In this document: positions 50,034 through 60,000 of the stretch, piece by piece
How the letters are laid out: every line of letters starts with the position of its first letter
Numbering within the stretch: position 1 is the stretch's first letter
Assembly (NCBI GenBank): GCA_949318235.1
Contig: OX439131.1
Span: 10,188,231 to 10,252,230 of the forward strand
Direction: 5' to 3'
Origin: Ecdyonurus torrentis
Lineage: Eukaryota > Arthropoda > Insecta > Ephemeroptera > Heptageniidae
Length of the DNA stretch: 64,000 bases
The notes under the pieces: generated by a model
The model's input: only the letters and a program-made list of their open reading frames with translations
Told to the model about the DNA's origin: nothing
The model's database searches: none
Made by a program: the position numbers and the translations under genes

Positions 50034-51121
50034 ATATCGCACGAGTAGAATGAAAAGCTCGTATTAGAAATTCCCGTGTTTTCGAAGTTTGAATCGCTAG
50101 AACTCAAAAATTAAAAGTCAGAAAATTTTGAGATTATTTTTGTCCTGTGACTTATATATCTGACAATACATTTGATAAATTTCAAATTTTTATTGCAAAC
50201 AGTTCGATCATAAATCAGTAATTAGTAAACTAAAACACCCTGTTTTCGCACTCTGTTCAAAAAAGTGAAATTAAAATTATTTTTCACATGCAACAGTAAG
50301 CAATAAAAATTTCAAATTGATATCATAGATTCAAAAAATGTGACTTATTCCTAATGTACAGTTGAAATTTTTTTTCTTTGCAAGCAACCCCTTTGTCAAA
50401 ATTTGCAAAAAACAGATCTCGCGTTGTATTAATGCTTTGAAGCTGAAAATTATTTTAGGGGTGTAATTTCATATTCTTAAAAGGTTTCTTTGCAATATAC
50501 AAAATTATTGTAAAATTTTACTAAAATTTATGAATTAATTAATTTATAACCCCTGTATTTACGCAATAAGCAGTACATAAAATGCCTGATGACCGCAACC
50601 AGCAGTAAGTCAAATTTTTAAAAATTCATTTAATATTGATGGAAATAAGATATTTACATTATTAGCAAAAGAACATTTAAGGGATTCAAAATTGCACCCC
50701 TAAAATAATTTTCAGCTTCAAAGCATTAATAGAACGCGAGATCCGTTTTTTGCAAATTTTGGCAAAGGGGTTGCTTGCAAAAAAATTTCAACTGCGTACA
50801 TTCGGAATAAGTAACTTTTCTTGACTCTATGATATTAATTTGAATTTTTTATTGCTTGTTGTTGCATGGGAAAAATAATTTTAATAACACTTTTGGATAA
50901 CGTTAGAAAACAGGGTGTTTTAGTTTACTAATTGATGAATTGTGAACGAACTGTTGGTGATAAAAATATGAAATTTATAAAATGTATTGTCAGATTCATG
51001 CCGCACGACAAAAGTAATTTAAATTTTTTTGGACTTTTTATTTTTGTATTATAACGATTCAAACTTCGAAAACGCTTGAATTTCTAATATAGGAGCTTTT
51101 CATTCTACTCGTACACGATAT
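50034..51121. mobile_element. Large fold-back element with arms of about 430 bp
   Basis: The arms start ATATCGCACGAGTAGAATGA and are matched in reverse at the right end (TCATTCTACTCGTACACGATAT). They pair with moderate divergence over about 430 bp each, for example GCAACCCCTTTG/CAAAGGGGTTGC and CTTTGAAGCTGAAAATTATT/AATAATTTTCAGCTTCAAAG. About 200 bp of unpaired AT-rich DNA lies in the middle. No coding frame. Confidence 0.8.
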
Positions 51122-51149
51122 ACTATATATAATAAATATAAATACTATA

Positions 51150-51260
<111 letters not shown>

Positions 51261-51851
51261 AATAAATAAATAAATAAGTATATAAATATATATAATTATA
51301 ATAGTTTCTGTAAACATTTATGATATTAAAATGACAAATTTATTTTTGTATTTTGTATTTTTATTCATACAGCGCGTAGATTTTTAAGATTTATTTAAAA
51401 AATAAATAAAATATCATTGTATTTTTAAAATAAATAAATAAATAAAAATTATAATTCTAGCAATTCATGATTTAATTAATGCATTGAATTTTCTCTCGTT
51501 ATTGCATAGAATTAGTGATATATGAAATTGATTTTTCCTTAAGAAAAGCATTGAGTATAAACAATTTCATCGCTGGAGTAAGTTGCAACAATGAAAAAAT
51601 TATAATGCAAGACGTGAAATGATAACTATATACTCAAGTCTCAAGTGAAGTCATCAAGTCATGGTAACCGCTAGTGAGCGCGGGGCAGCAAACTGATTTT
51701 ATATTTTATCGTCAACCGTCAACAGTCAAAAATTTTAAATCAACAAAAAAATCTTGCAAATATTTTGAATTTTAAGTCAAAGTTAACATCTCTGAATTTG
51801 CTCTCTTAAAAATATTTTATCGTAACAGTGTAATTTTAATTTTTTAAAAAA

Positions 51852-52229
51852 ATGTCTACAGTAATGTCCCTGCTGACTTCTTTTCTTGAAAATTCTACTC
51901 TTTTTACTGTATGCTGCTTTATTTTGCTGTTGGGTGTAGCGCAGTTGATCCTGGTTCTTTATGGATGTCATTGTAAGTATGAGCAGCTAGGCTATCGCTC
52001 TATTATTTGGTATATTATAATATCTATATAGTCTGTAAAAAAATATAGTACAGAAATTGAAAACTACTAGAAAAGTATTTTACTGTCAAAATCTAAAATT
52101 ATTTTCTATTATTTATTTCTCTCTAATGTTTTAGTCCTGAGAATCTTATTTTACGCCCTGTTCCCCAATGACCCTACGTCAATTTCATGGACAAGTGATG
52201 TGGATTCGATGGACAAGAAGTTACCATGA
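51852..52229 (+). CDS. Small single-pass membrane protein, possibly frameshifted
   Basis: Two exons, 51852-51972 and 52135-52229, join in phase to give 71 aa: an N-terminal segment (MSTVMSLLTSFLENS), a strong membrane helix at about residues 16-38 and a polar tail ending SMDKKLP at TGA 52227-52229. At the stop the adjacent frame is open from 52228 to the TAA at 52370-52372 and reads MTLPGDAWSTLKFTKNG..., which looks like real protein. A one-base shift near GACAAGAAGTTACC would fuse the two into about 119 aa. So this is either a gene with a frameshift (pseudogene or base-call error) or a genuine 71 aa protein. I do not recognise the family. AATAAA overlaps the distal stop (52368-52373). Confidence 0.45.
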
Positions 52230-52748
52230 CATTGCCAGGAGACGCGTGGTCAACCCTAAAATTTACAAAAAATGGAATATGTATCACAGAAAAGACACCT
52301 GGTGATTTCCTACGTATAGAGACCAACAATTTCTTTGCTCCTTTCCAATCGTTCCGTAATATGTATGAATAAATTGGTAAGCCTTATTGGCTTTTCATCC
52401 AGTTTTAGTTAAGAGTTGTACATAATTCCATTCTTTTGAACCACAAGTGAGTGGTATATATAATTAATACATAAATTACTTTTCTTGTTAAAAATATGCA
52501 ATTGTATATGCAATACAGTAAATGTTATTATTTAACACAAAAATTTATATTTTATTATTTTATTTATAAATTATGTTTTATATATATTTTTTTTTTTATA
52601 GTGTTATTCTTTTAAGGTTCTCATGCTATTTAGAATATCCCTATATGCTTAAATCTACGCCATACATAAAGTATAAGAATATATTTATACAATTTATTCT
52701 TTTTATATTTTTCTGATAAAATTTTACAGTTATATATTATATATAATG

Positions 52749-52756
<8 letters not shown>

Positions 52757-52803
<47 letters not shown>
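52757..52803. repeat. (TA)n microsatellite
   Basis: About 45 bp, directly abutting the left end of the palindromic element at 52803. Confidence 0.9.
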
Positions 52804-52806
<3 letters not shown>

Positions 52807-53139
52807 TGACGAAAAATTTGGTCTTACCTTCCACTTGAAGATCCTGGGCTTTACACTCGCTGATAGTTTATATTGAATTTTAACAAAAATTAAAATTACG
52901 TCACTAAATGTACATATTAAAAAACTCAATTCACTAGTCTTTAAAATTATACATAGCTATGCTATGTTAAAAATTAACTATTAGCTATGTATAATTTTAA
53001 AGACTAGTGAATTGAGTTTTTTAATATGTACATTTAGTGACGTAATTTTAATTTTTGTTAAAATTCAATATAAACTATCAGCGAGTGTAAAGCCCAGGGT
53101 CTTCAAGTGGAAGGTAAGACCAAATTTTACCTCATTCAT
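52803..53139. mobile_element. Near-perfect palindromic element
   Basis: Arms of about 150 bp, almost identical in reverse (GGTCTTACCTTCCACTTGAA left, TTCAAGTGGAAGGTAAGACC right), with only a few mismatches seen, mainly at the outer ends. The loop is about 30 bases. Both arms contain ACGTCAC. The same short peptide frame is readable from each arm because they are copies. No transposase. Confidence 0.85.
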
Positions 53140-53784
53140 CATGTCACCTCGCTCGAAATTCAATTTTTACAACATATATATATATATAAATTGAGAAAAC
53201 CAGTTAGGGACTACTCGAATAGTAATGAGAGTTGTATAGATTGGCAAAAAATCTTGCTGGTACAGAGTTAATAGTACCACTGATCTACACATTCTTATAT
53301 ATTTGGGTTTATTATTTCTGTGCTAGCAAGACTTTCACAAGACTCTCTTCACAATGGGAATTAAGATCCTCGACTTCTTTAATTTTATCGTACAGTACCT
53401 AAACATGATTGTTTATTTAAAGAAATAACTTCTGATTTTTAGCTTTTAATTTTCCGTTATATACGTATTTTCACAAAACTAAATGCTATATATAGTATTG
53501 TCTTTTACTTTTCTCCTGTATTATACAATGTTCATAAAATTGCACAACTATTCAGAAAGCACCTTTTTTTTTTTTTTTTTTTATATATATTAATAGGAAA
53601 AAAAAAGTAAACAATAAAAAATATGTAGACTTCAAGTTTTAAAATATTTTGTTTTTATTTTGATGACAATATTATAACTCTATGTTTCCAATATGCACCA
53701 CACAGTAGTTTATTAAAGAGTTTGTACAATTTGATGTAAATACTAACATATTGCAATAACAACAAAACTGATGTAGGCCTGTAT
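53140..53784. other. Spacer, nothing recognised
   Basis: AT-rich with a poly-T run near 53567. No exon. Confidence 0.5.
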
Positions 53785-54023
53785 AAGGATTTTGCCGAAT
53801 ATGCCGCTCCGATGAAGTAGCTGAATGGTAATTGTCACAACAACAGCAAGGTGTATCTACTACTGCATTTCTCCGCCTTCCTATATCACTCGTATGTGCG
53901 AGCACCAAAATATGCTTGCATACTTGACCAGTCGTCTGTCTGGTGCACATTCTTGCACACCTTTGCTCTCTCTCTCTCTCTCTCTCTCCTATCCTGTCTC
54001 GAGAAAAATATCATGGAATGACA

Positions 54024-54061
<38 letters not shown>

Positions 54062-54419
54062 AGATGATAGTTTGCTGTCTAGTTTTGTTTTGCATGATAC
54101 TCACACAGGAAGTGAGACAGTAGCAGAGAGAGAAAGAGAGGTGCACTAGACAGCTGGGGGGGGGGGGGGGTGTTTTGAAGCTCTCGTTTCACTTCTCGGT
54201 ACCAAATTCATTGTTGGACCTTATGGATCTTGATACCGAGAAGTAAAACGAGAGCTTACGGAACAGCTCCCCTGGTCAAGTAGGCAAGAATTTTTGGTGC
54301 TCACACATATGAGTGATACAAGAAGGCGGAGAAATGCAGCAGTAGAAACACCTTACCGTTGTTGTGACAATTATTTTCTAGCAATTTCATTTGTGCAGCA
54401 TATTCGGCAAAATCCTTTT
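53785..54419. mobile_element. Inverted-repeat element with microsatellite interior
   Basis: The outer arms pair: AGGATTTTGCCGAATATG, TTGTCACAACAAC, TGCATTTCTCCGCCTTC and GAGCACCAAAA...CTTGACCAG on the left against their complements on the right. The interior carries (CT)n at about 53967-53988, (GA)n at about 54027-54058 and a second hairpin (GCTCTCGTTTCACTTCTCGG, about 54179, against its complement near 54254). Confidence 0.75.
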
Positions 54420-54770
54420 GTCTCATTTTAAAAACATTCTAGTGTGCACTGGGAAAAATACATAAAATAAAAATAATAATACACATTATTTGAGTAGAAA
54501 ATAATAAGTATGAAAAATATACTGAAAAAAAATAGTTCAGGCATATTGATGGTAATTAAGAAAAAATATACTTTGCAATACTTTGTATATATTAAAATAT
54601 ATGAAAAGATTTAATAAAAGAAACATAGATAATTTGGGAAAAGAAAGGTGAGTATGACCTAAAAGGAACACCTTGTGTGAGAGAGAAAATAACTTCTAAC
54701 CCAGGCTATCATGAAACACACTGATATAATATGCAAAATATATCATACTGCATATAAGTAATGTGTCCTG

Positions 54771-55019
54771 CTATAGTCAAGTACAGAAATGTGTGTCACA
54801 CAGGCTCCTCCTAAATCCTCCATTCCAAAAATTACATATTGCAGCCTGCCTGGTCACAGCACGGCAGGGTGGTTTGTAAGAGCACCCTAATTTCCTGTCT
54901 TTAAGTTAGAGTAACTGTGCCGTAATGAGGGTGGTTGTGGTGGTAGTTTTGGGAATGGGGGTCAAAACAGAAATCATAGGAGGAGCCTATGTAACAGAAG
55001 CTGTTGAACTTGACTATAG
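54771..55019. mobile_element. Inverted-repeat element, about 250 bp
   Basis: CTATAGTCAAGT at 54771 and ACTTGACTATAG at the right end pair exactly. GGCTCCTCCTA inside pairs with TAGGAGGAGCC. No coding frame. Immediately followed by the next element. Confidence 0.7.
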
Positions 55020-55027
55020 TACATAGC

Positions 55028-55279
55028 GATGGTGTTGCGAGCATTATATTAACTCGTTTTTTGTCAAGCGAAGCAAAATGTCTATCTTGTTATTTGTCAC
55101 GTGTAGCAATAGGTGTATTACGTTTTTTGTCACGCGTAGCAATATGTGTATCTCGTGTTTTTGTCAAGCTAAGCAAAATGTGTAAGTAGTTTCCGAATGT
55201 AATGGAGATGGCGCTCAACTTACACATATTGCTTCGAGTGACAAAAAACGCGTTACACATATTGCTCGCAACAACATCA
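55028..55279. repeat. 33-bp tandem repeat in an inverted arrangement
   Basis: Four direct units of 33-34 bp start with TTGTCA at 55061, 55094, 55127 and 55161 (consensus TTTGTCACGCGTAGCAATATG). Two units lie in reverse orientation at about 55221-55270. The whole is bounded by GATGGTGTTGCGAGCA and its near inverse TGCTCGCAACAACATC. Subterminal repeat arrays of this kind occur in some DNA transposons, but the class is unknown. Confidence 0.7.
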
Positions 55280-55289
55280 ATAGGTTCCC

Positions 55290-56091
55290 ATTTATTATTT
55301 TGACCTGGGTTTGAAATAATTTTTCTCTCTCCTCGCAACAGTTTATTTTCCTTGATATCTTAAAAATACATACGCTACATTAATAATAAAATGCAACAAA
55401 ACACTTAAGCATGGAAACCCAAAGTTCTAATATTTATATTGTACATTTAACTATTTTTACATTATAATGGAAATTATATATAAAATATAGAACTATGAAG
55501 CCAGAATGGCATAAAATAATTTATAACATTTTCATTGTTTCATAGTGTGGCAACCTATTGTTTATGCCTGATTTTATGCCATATACAAGTATAATATATA
55601 TTATATACACCTGCCAATAAATTTAGTTTCAAAATGTACAAAAATATCTTAACATAGATTAGGGGATTTTTGTCTCATAATCTTATACACCCTCTATTAA
55701 ATATTGAAACATAAATAATAATAGAGGTATGTAATCAGTTAGGCACACATGAAAAGCTTTATTTCCTATAATTTGGCATTGCAGGACCATATATATATAT
55801 TTTTTTTTTCAAAAAAGCTACCGCTCCGACGCTGTAAATATATGTTTAATCAGAGATACGTACTATACAAATGTAAGAATTTAGAAATTTTTAGGAAGTT
55901 CTCATCACTGATAATCCATTAAGCCACCACAAAATTGCACAGAATACTCAGTATGGTTCTCTATCTGTATATAATGTATACAAGAGATATCAAAGTTTAT
56001 GGTCTAAACAAACTATGGACTGTAAAATGGAGTTCAGTTCCACTTATTTAAATCAATATTATGTAATGCACTTGACGTTCCTGTCGACAAC
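55290..56091. other. 3' flank of the SLD5 gene
   Basis: AT-rich. Minus-strand AATAAA at about 55760-55765. No other gene. Confidence 0.5.
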
Positions 56092-56757
56092 TCATATCAG
56101 TACCACGGAACCATCTTTGACCAAGTGAGACACTGGTTGGTATGGAATGACATGCTGGCTATCCACATCCAAGTCTACTTCTTCGTCTCTCCCTTCAGCG
56201 TCTTCTCCAGTTATAATCAATCCTGCTAGTGACTTACGAGCCTTAACAAATACATAACTTGACATTGCAGGCTTAATGGCCATCTTGTTAGCTTCAAATT
56301 GAACCATGGTTCTTGGAAAATGCCGCAGAGCAAGAGTTTGGAATGCAGTTTGCACACTCGCAAAGTAATCTTTGGCAAACTGAAATTCTCCTTCAGATAA
56401 ATATAACTCATCTGTTGATCTTTTACTTTCTTGGTCTAAAATTGAATATGTATAAAGTTCAATTTTATCCAATCTAGTTCTTAAATAACTGTTGATAATA
56501 TAACGAATACGACTTAATTCTAATCCATGTAGAGCTGCTCTAATATCATTCTTTGGTAGTTTTTTAACATTATCATCCATGTGTTTTACTTGTTCAAGCA
56601 TGCAATCTACAAGTTCACCTTGGTAAGGTAAAAGTTCAGGGCTAAACTTTTCATTTACCCATGCAGTTTGTAGCTTGTTCAACACACTTTGAGCAGTTTC
56701 TTGTTCTTCGTCACTTAGCCCTAGATCACCTAAAATATTATCAGATTCTGTATCCAT
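56092..56757 (-). CDS. GINS complex subunit SLD5 (GINS4)
   Basis: Subunit of the four-protein GINS ring, which with CDC45 and MCM2-7 forms the replicative helicase in the nucleus. A single uninterrupted exon encodes 221 aa, normal for SLD5. Visible hallmarks are the N-terminal helical A domain (TAWVNEKFSPELLPYQGELVDC and ELSRIRYIINSYLRTRLDKIE), the AKDYFASVQTAF helix, a linker, and the C-terminal B domain with SYVFVKA and the ending HLVKDGSVVLI. The start at 56757 gives a typical acidic N-terminus (MDTESDNILGDLGLSDEE). It lies head to head with the PHF20-like gene, about 300 bp between the two ATGs, so the two probably share one promoter. Confidence 0.97.
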   Translation of the reverse strand: MDTESDNILGDLGLSDEEQETAQSVLNKLQTAWVNEKFSPELLPYQGELVDCMLEQVKHMDDNVKKLPKNDIRAALHGLELSRIRYIINSYLRTRLDKIELYTYSILDQESKRSTDELYLSEGEFQFAKDYFASVQTAFQTLALRHFPRTMVQFEANKMAIKPAMSSYVFVKARKSLAGLIITGEDAEGRDEEVDLDVDSQHVIPYQPVSHLVKDGSVVLI

Positions 56758-57018
56758 TTTAACTATTTTTTATAAGAAAAACTGGGCACTTTAGAGATTT
56801 TGTTGCGATTGTTTACAATGGCAGCTGACTCACTGGCGCCTTTTTTGTACTTCCGGCGTTGATATTCATTTCCGCTTTATTTGTTTTTCGATCGTCAATT
56901 GTCTTCTGACGAAATTCCACGCTTCTAAACGTAAGTATTATATATTTTTAATTTATTACAAATTTTACTTATAATTTGATGACTTACTGCAATGTTTATT
57001 ATTCTTTACGTATTATAG
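56758..57018. promoter_or_regulatory. Divergent promoter between SLD5 and the PHF20-like gene
   Basis: The stretch 56800-56930 is more GC-rich than its surroundings and lacks a TATA box. ACTTCCGG at 56849-56856 matches the ETS/GABP-type element common in housekeeping promoters. A noncoding first exon of the PHF20-like gene ends at a donor AAAC|GTAAGT (56930/56931), and the acceptor is at 57017-57018. Confidence 0.6.
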
Positions 57019-57056
57019 CGTTTATTAAAATATATTGAAATAAAAAATATCACCAA

Positions 57057-60000
57057 ATGGACGGAACTGAAGCCGAGAGTGAACCGGCAACTGCAGGTTC
57101 TACGCCAGAGACCACACCAACAGAGCACAGAAAAGTTTCTTTGGCTGATGTTAAAAAACGGCTTGAAGCTGAAAAGAAACGTATTGCAAATTTAAGAAAG
57201 AATCGTGTTGGAACAAAATCTGCATCAAGTCCTAAGAGTCCTAAGGGAGCACCCAGTTTGAAACGCAGAGCCGAAAGGTAAGTTTCTGGTGTGCATGTAT
57301 GTAATCCATATTATGATACTGTACTAAGCGTGACGCAGCGTCCATTTTCATGTCTGCGCATGAGTAGATAGATAGAAGCATTTTAGTATGTAAGTGTCAT
57401 GGTATTATTATAAAAAATTAAAAACGCGACATTAGAGATTTCGTTGTACATACATATTTGTATGTTGCAGAAATTTCTCCATACAAATGAGCTAGAAATA
57501 TACATACATGCATTAACAAACGCCATCTTTGCATTTAAACCCCGAATCCCGAATAAGTAATTTATCTTCATCTGTGTTCACATTGGATAAGAAAATTTAA
57601 AACAGATCATGTATTATTTTAGGAAAAGTGTAGGCGAAATAGAAACTAAGAAAAAGAAAGTGGCAACACCACCAAAGGCTAGAAACAGTGCAAGCCCGGA
57701 AGCCCCTCCTCGAAAGAAAGGTGGAAGAGCAGCTACTAAAGCTGAACCTAAACCTGAGAAAGAAGATGAGGAAAGCACAGAGTTGCTCACAGGTATTACA
57801 TCACTCATTAAAAGCATACCTTGATATATTCAATTTGATATTAAGTAAGAACCTAGAAGGTAACTTAAGATAACTTTGATTTTAGTTCCGGAGGATAGTA
57901 CTGAAGGGACTGAGAGTGCAGGGGAAGAAGTTCAGGAAGTATTGCCATCAACTTCAAAAGAAAAATCAGATAGTTCGGAGAAAAAGGATGAAGGTGGATC
58001 TGGTTTACCCTCAGATACAGAATACGTTATTGGATATAAATTGGAGGCTAAAGATTTCAATCAAGATTGGTTAGTATTTGATAAATCTTGAATTTGCATT
58101 GAATAAATTTTGAAAACTTTGTATGTATTAAATTTAAGGTACCCCGCTCGTGTCGTAGAAGTAGACTATGATGATAGAGAAGTTTTAGTACATTTTGAAC
58201 GTTGGTCATCTCGGTATGATGAATGGATATCAATGGACAGTCTACGTCTTAGACCACCAGGTCCTCTATCTGCATCAGGTGCTACTCCAAAGACTACAAA
58301 AAGGTTAGTCTAATGGGAGACAATCATATTGTCTTTTAAGATGATCATTTGAAGCACAGTATCAATATAAATACATATGTGATCCAGCTGATAAGGGTTT
58401 AGCTTTTATTGGATGTAATTTCATATGATAATAGTATAAAAAAGAGCAAGTTATATCACTAATACTGTTTATATGTTTAGAGTGCTCCTCTTTATTTTCT
58501 GATGTCTACTTTACCTTGGGGGAGGGGGATAATAAAATCCTATCTACCTGTAAATTTAGATTATTCAGTTTCAGATCATTTGCAACAAGAAATATTTTTC
58601 AAATTCATTCAGAAATCAGACATAATAGTGGAGCACTCCCTTTATGGACAGTACGGCAATGATGATTTTGCACTGTATTTACTGAGTGTCTGATAAGGTT
58701 TGTGTTATGTTGTAGTATGCCCAAAGCTAAGACTCCAGTGCCTCCTGTAGAACCACCCATGGCTTCTCCTCCTCCAGTGCCAGAGAAACCTGCTCGCAAG
58801 TTCAAGAAAGACGACAATGTCATGGCGAGCTGGTCTGACTCCAGGAAATATGCAGCCAAAGTTGTTGAAGTTCTAGATAATGGCAAGTATTTTTTTTTCC
58901 CCCAATTCTAAAATAAAGAAATATACAAATCAATAATGCTGTTCTGTGTCTAGAATGATGCTAATTTCTTTTTAAATTGAAAATTAGTTTAAGGAAAAAC
59001 CCGTCAAGGTTAGGATCAATGATAATAAAGAAACGGATAGAGTTACCAGCAAGGACCTTACCACAGTAGAAGTTCCATGGAGAGGTCGATAATGTCATTA
59101 ATTTCATTACTAAATACTAATGGCTTGATAATGTCATTAACATATGACAAAAGCTCTCAGTTATGAAATGAACCTGATTTTATAACAAAAAACTGTGCAA
59201 CATGAGACTTTGACCTCTCCGTGGATTTTCTACTGTGGTAAGGCCCTTGCTGGTAACTCGATCCTTTTCTTTATTATCATAAATTGAAAATTACTTACAT
59301 ACATACATACATATCATGACGCTATAAATCCCTTTCGGGGTAAGCCAACAACACAGATGTTTTATCCTGACCCAGTGATAGACCTCCACAACTTCCTATC
59401 CTGACATACTTCACTTGCTTCCGCCAGTCTCATACCTTGTTTCATACATTTCCTTTTGCATTTCATACTGCGTACATTCTTATTTTTCAAACATCTTCCA
59501 ACCACCTCAGACCATGATGTTTTAGGCCTGCCTCTATCTCTCCTTCCATCCACTCTACTATGAAATACCTGCTTTGCTATTCTTTCATCACCCATTCTCT
59601 CAACATGACCAAACCACCGTAATACACTGTTCTCATACTTCTCAGTCACAGTTTCTTTTACTCCACATTCTCCAAAATTACTTAAAGTTTCTATTTAAAT
59701 TAAGTTGCCATATTACATGTAAAATATCGATGCCTCCGCGTCAAAAGCGAGCATCTACACTTTCCAGATTTCCGACAAAACGACTATCTACACTTTCCGA
59801 GCAGCACTGTAACTCGACTAGCGGCCATAAGCTTAACATTGCAGATGCTTGGCGGCGGAAAGTGCAGATAGTCGTTTGGTCGGAAATCTGGAAAGTGTAG
59901 ATGCTCGCTTTTGACGCGGAGGCTTCGATATATAGAAATATTCTACAACGGTTTTACATATTACAGATACCTACAGTGTGCTTTTCTATGATGGATTTAC

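Noticed and set aside
52630..53194. Two near-identical short open frames at the palindrome (52630-52929 and 53012-53194)
   Set aside because: They are the two arms of one inverted repeat read outward. No start context, splice sites or homology supports a protein.
55004..55338. Open frames over the 33-bp repeat
   Set aside because: Periodic peptides (CYLSRVAI and similar) simply mirror the tandem repeat.
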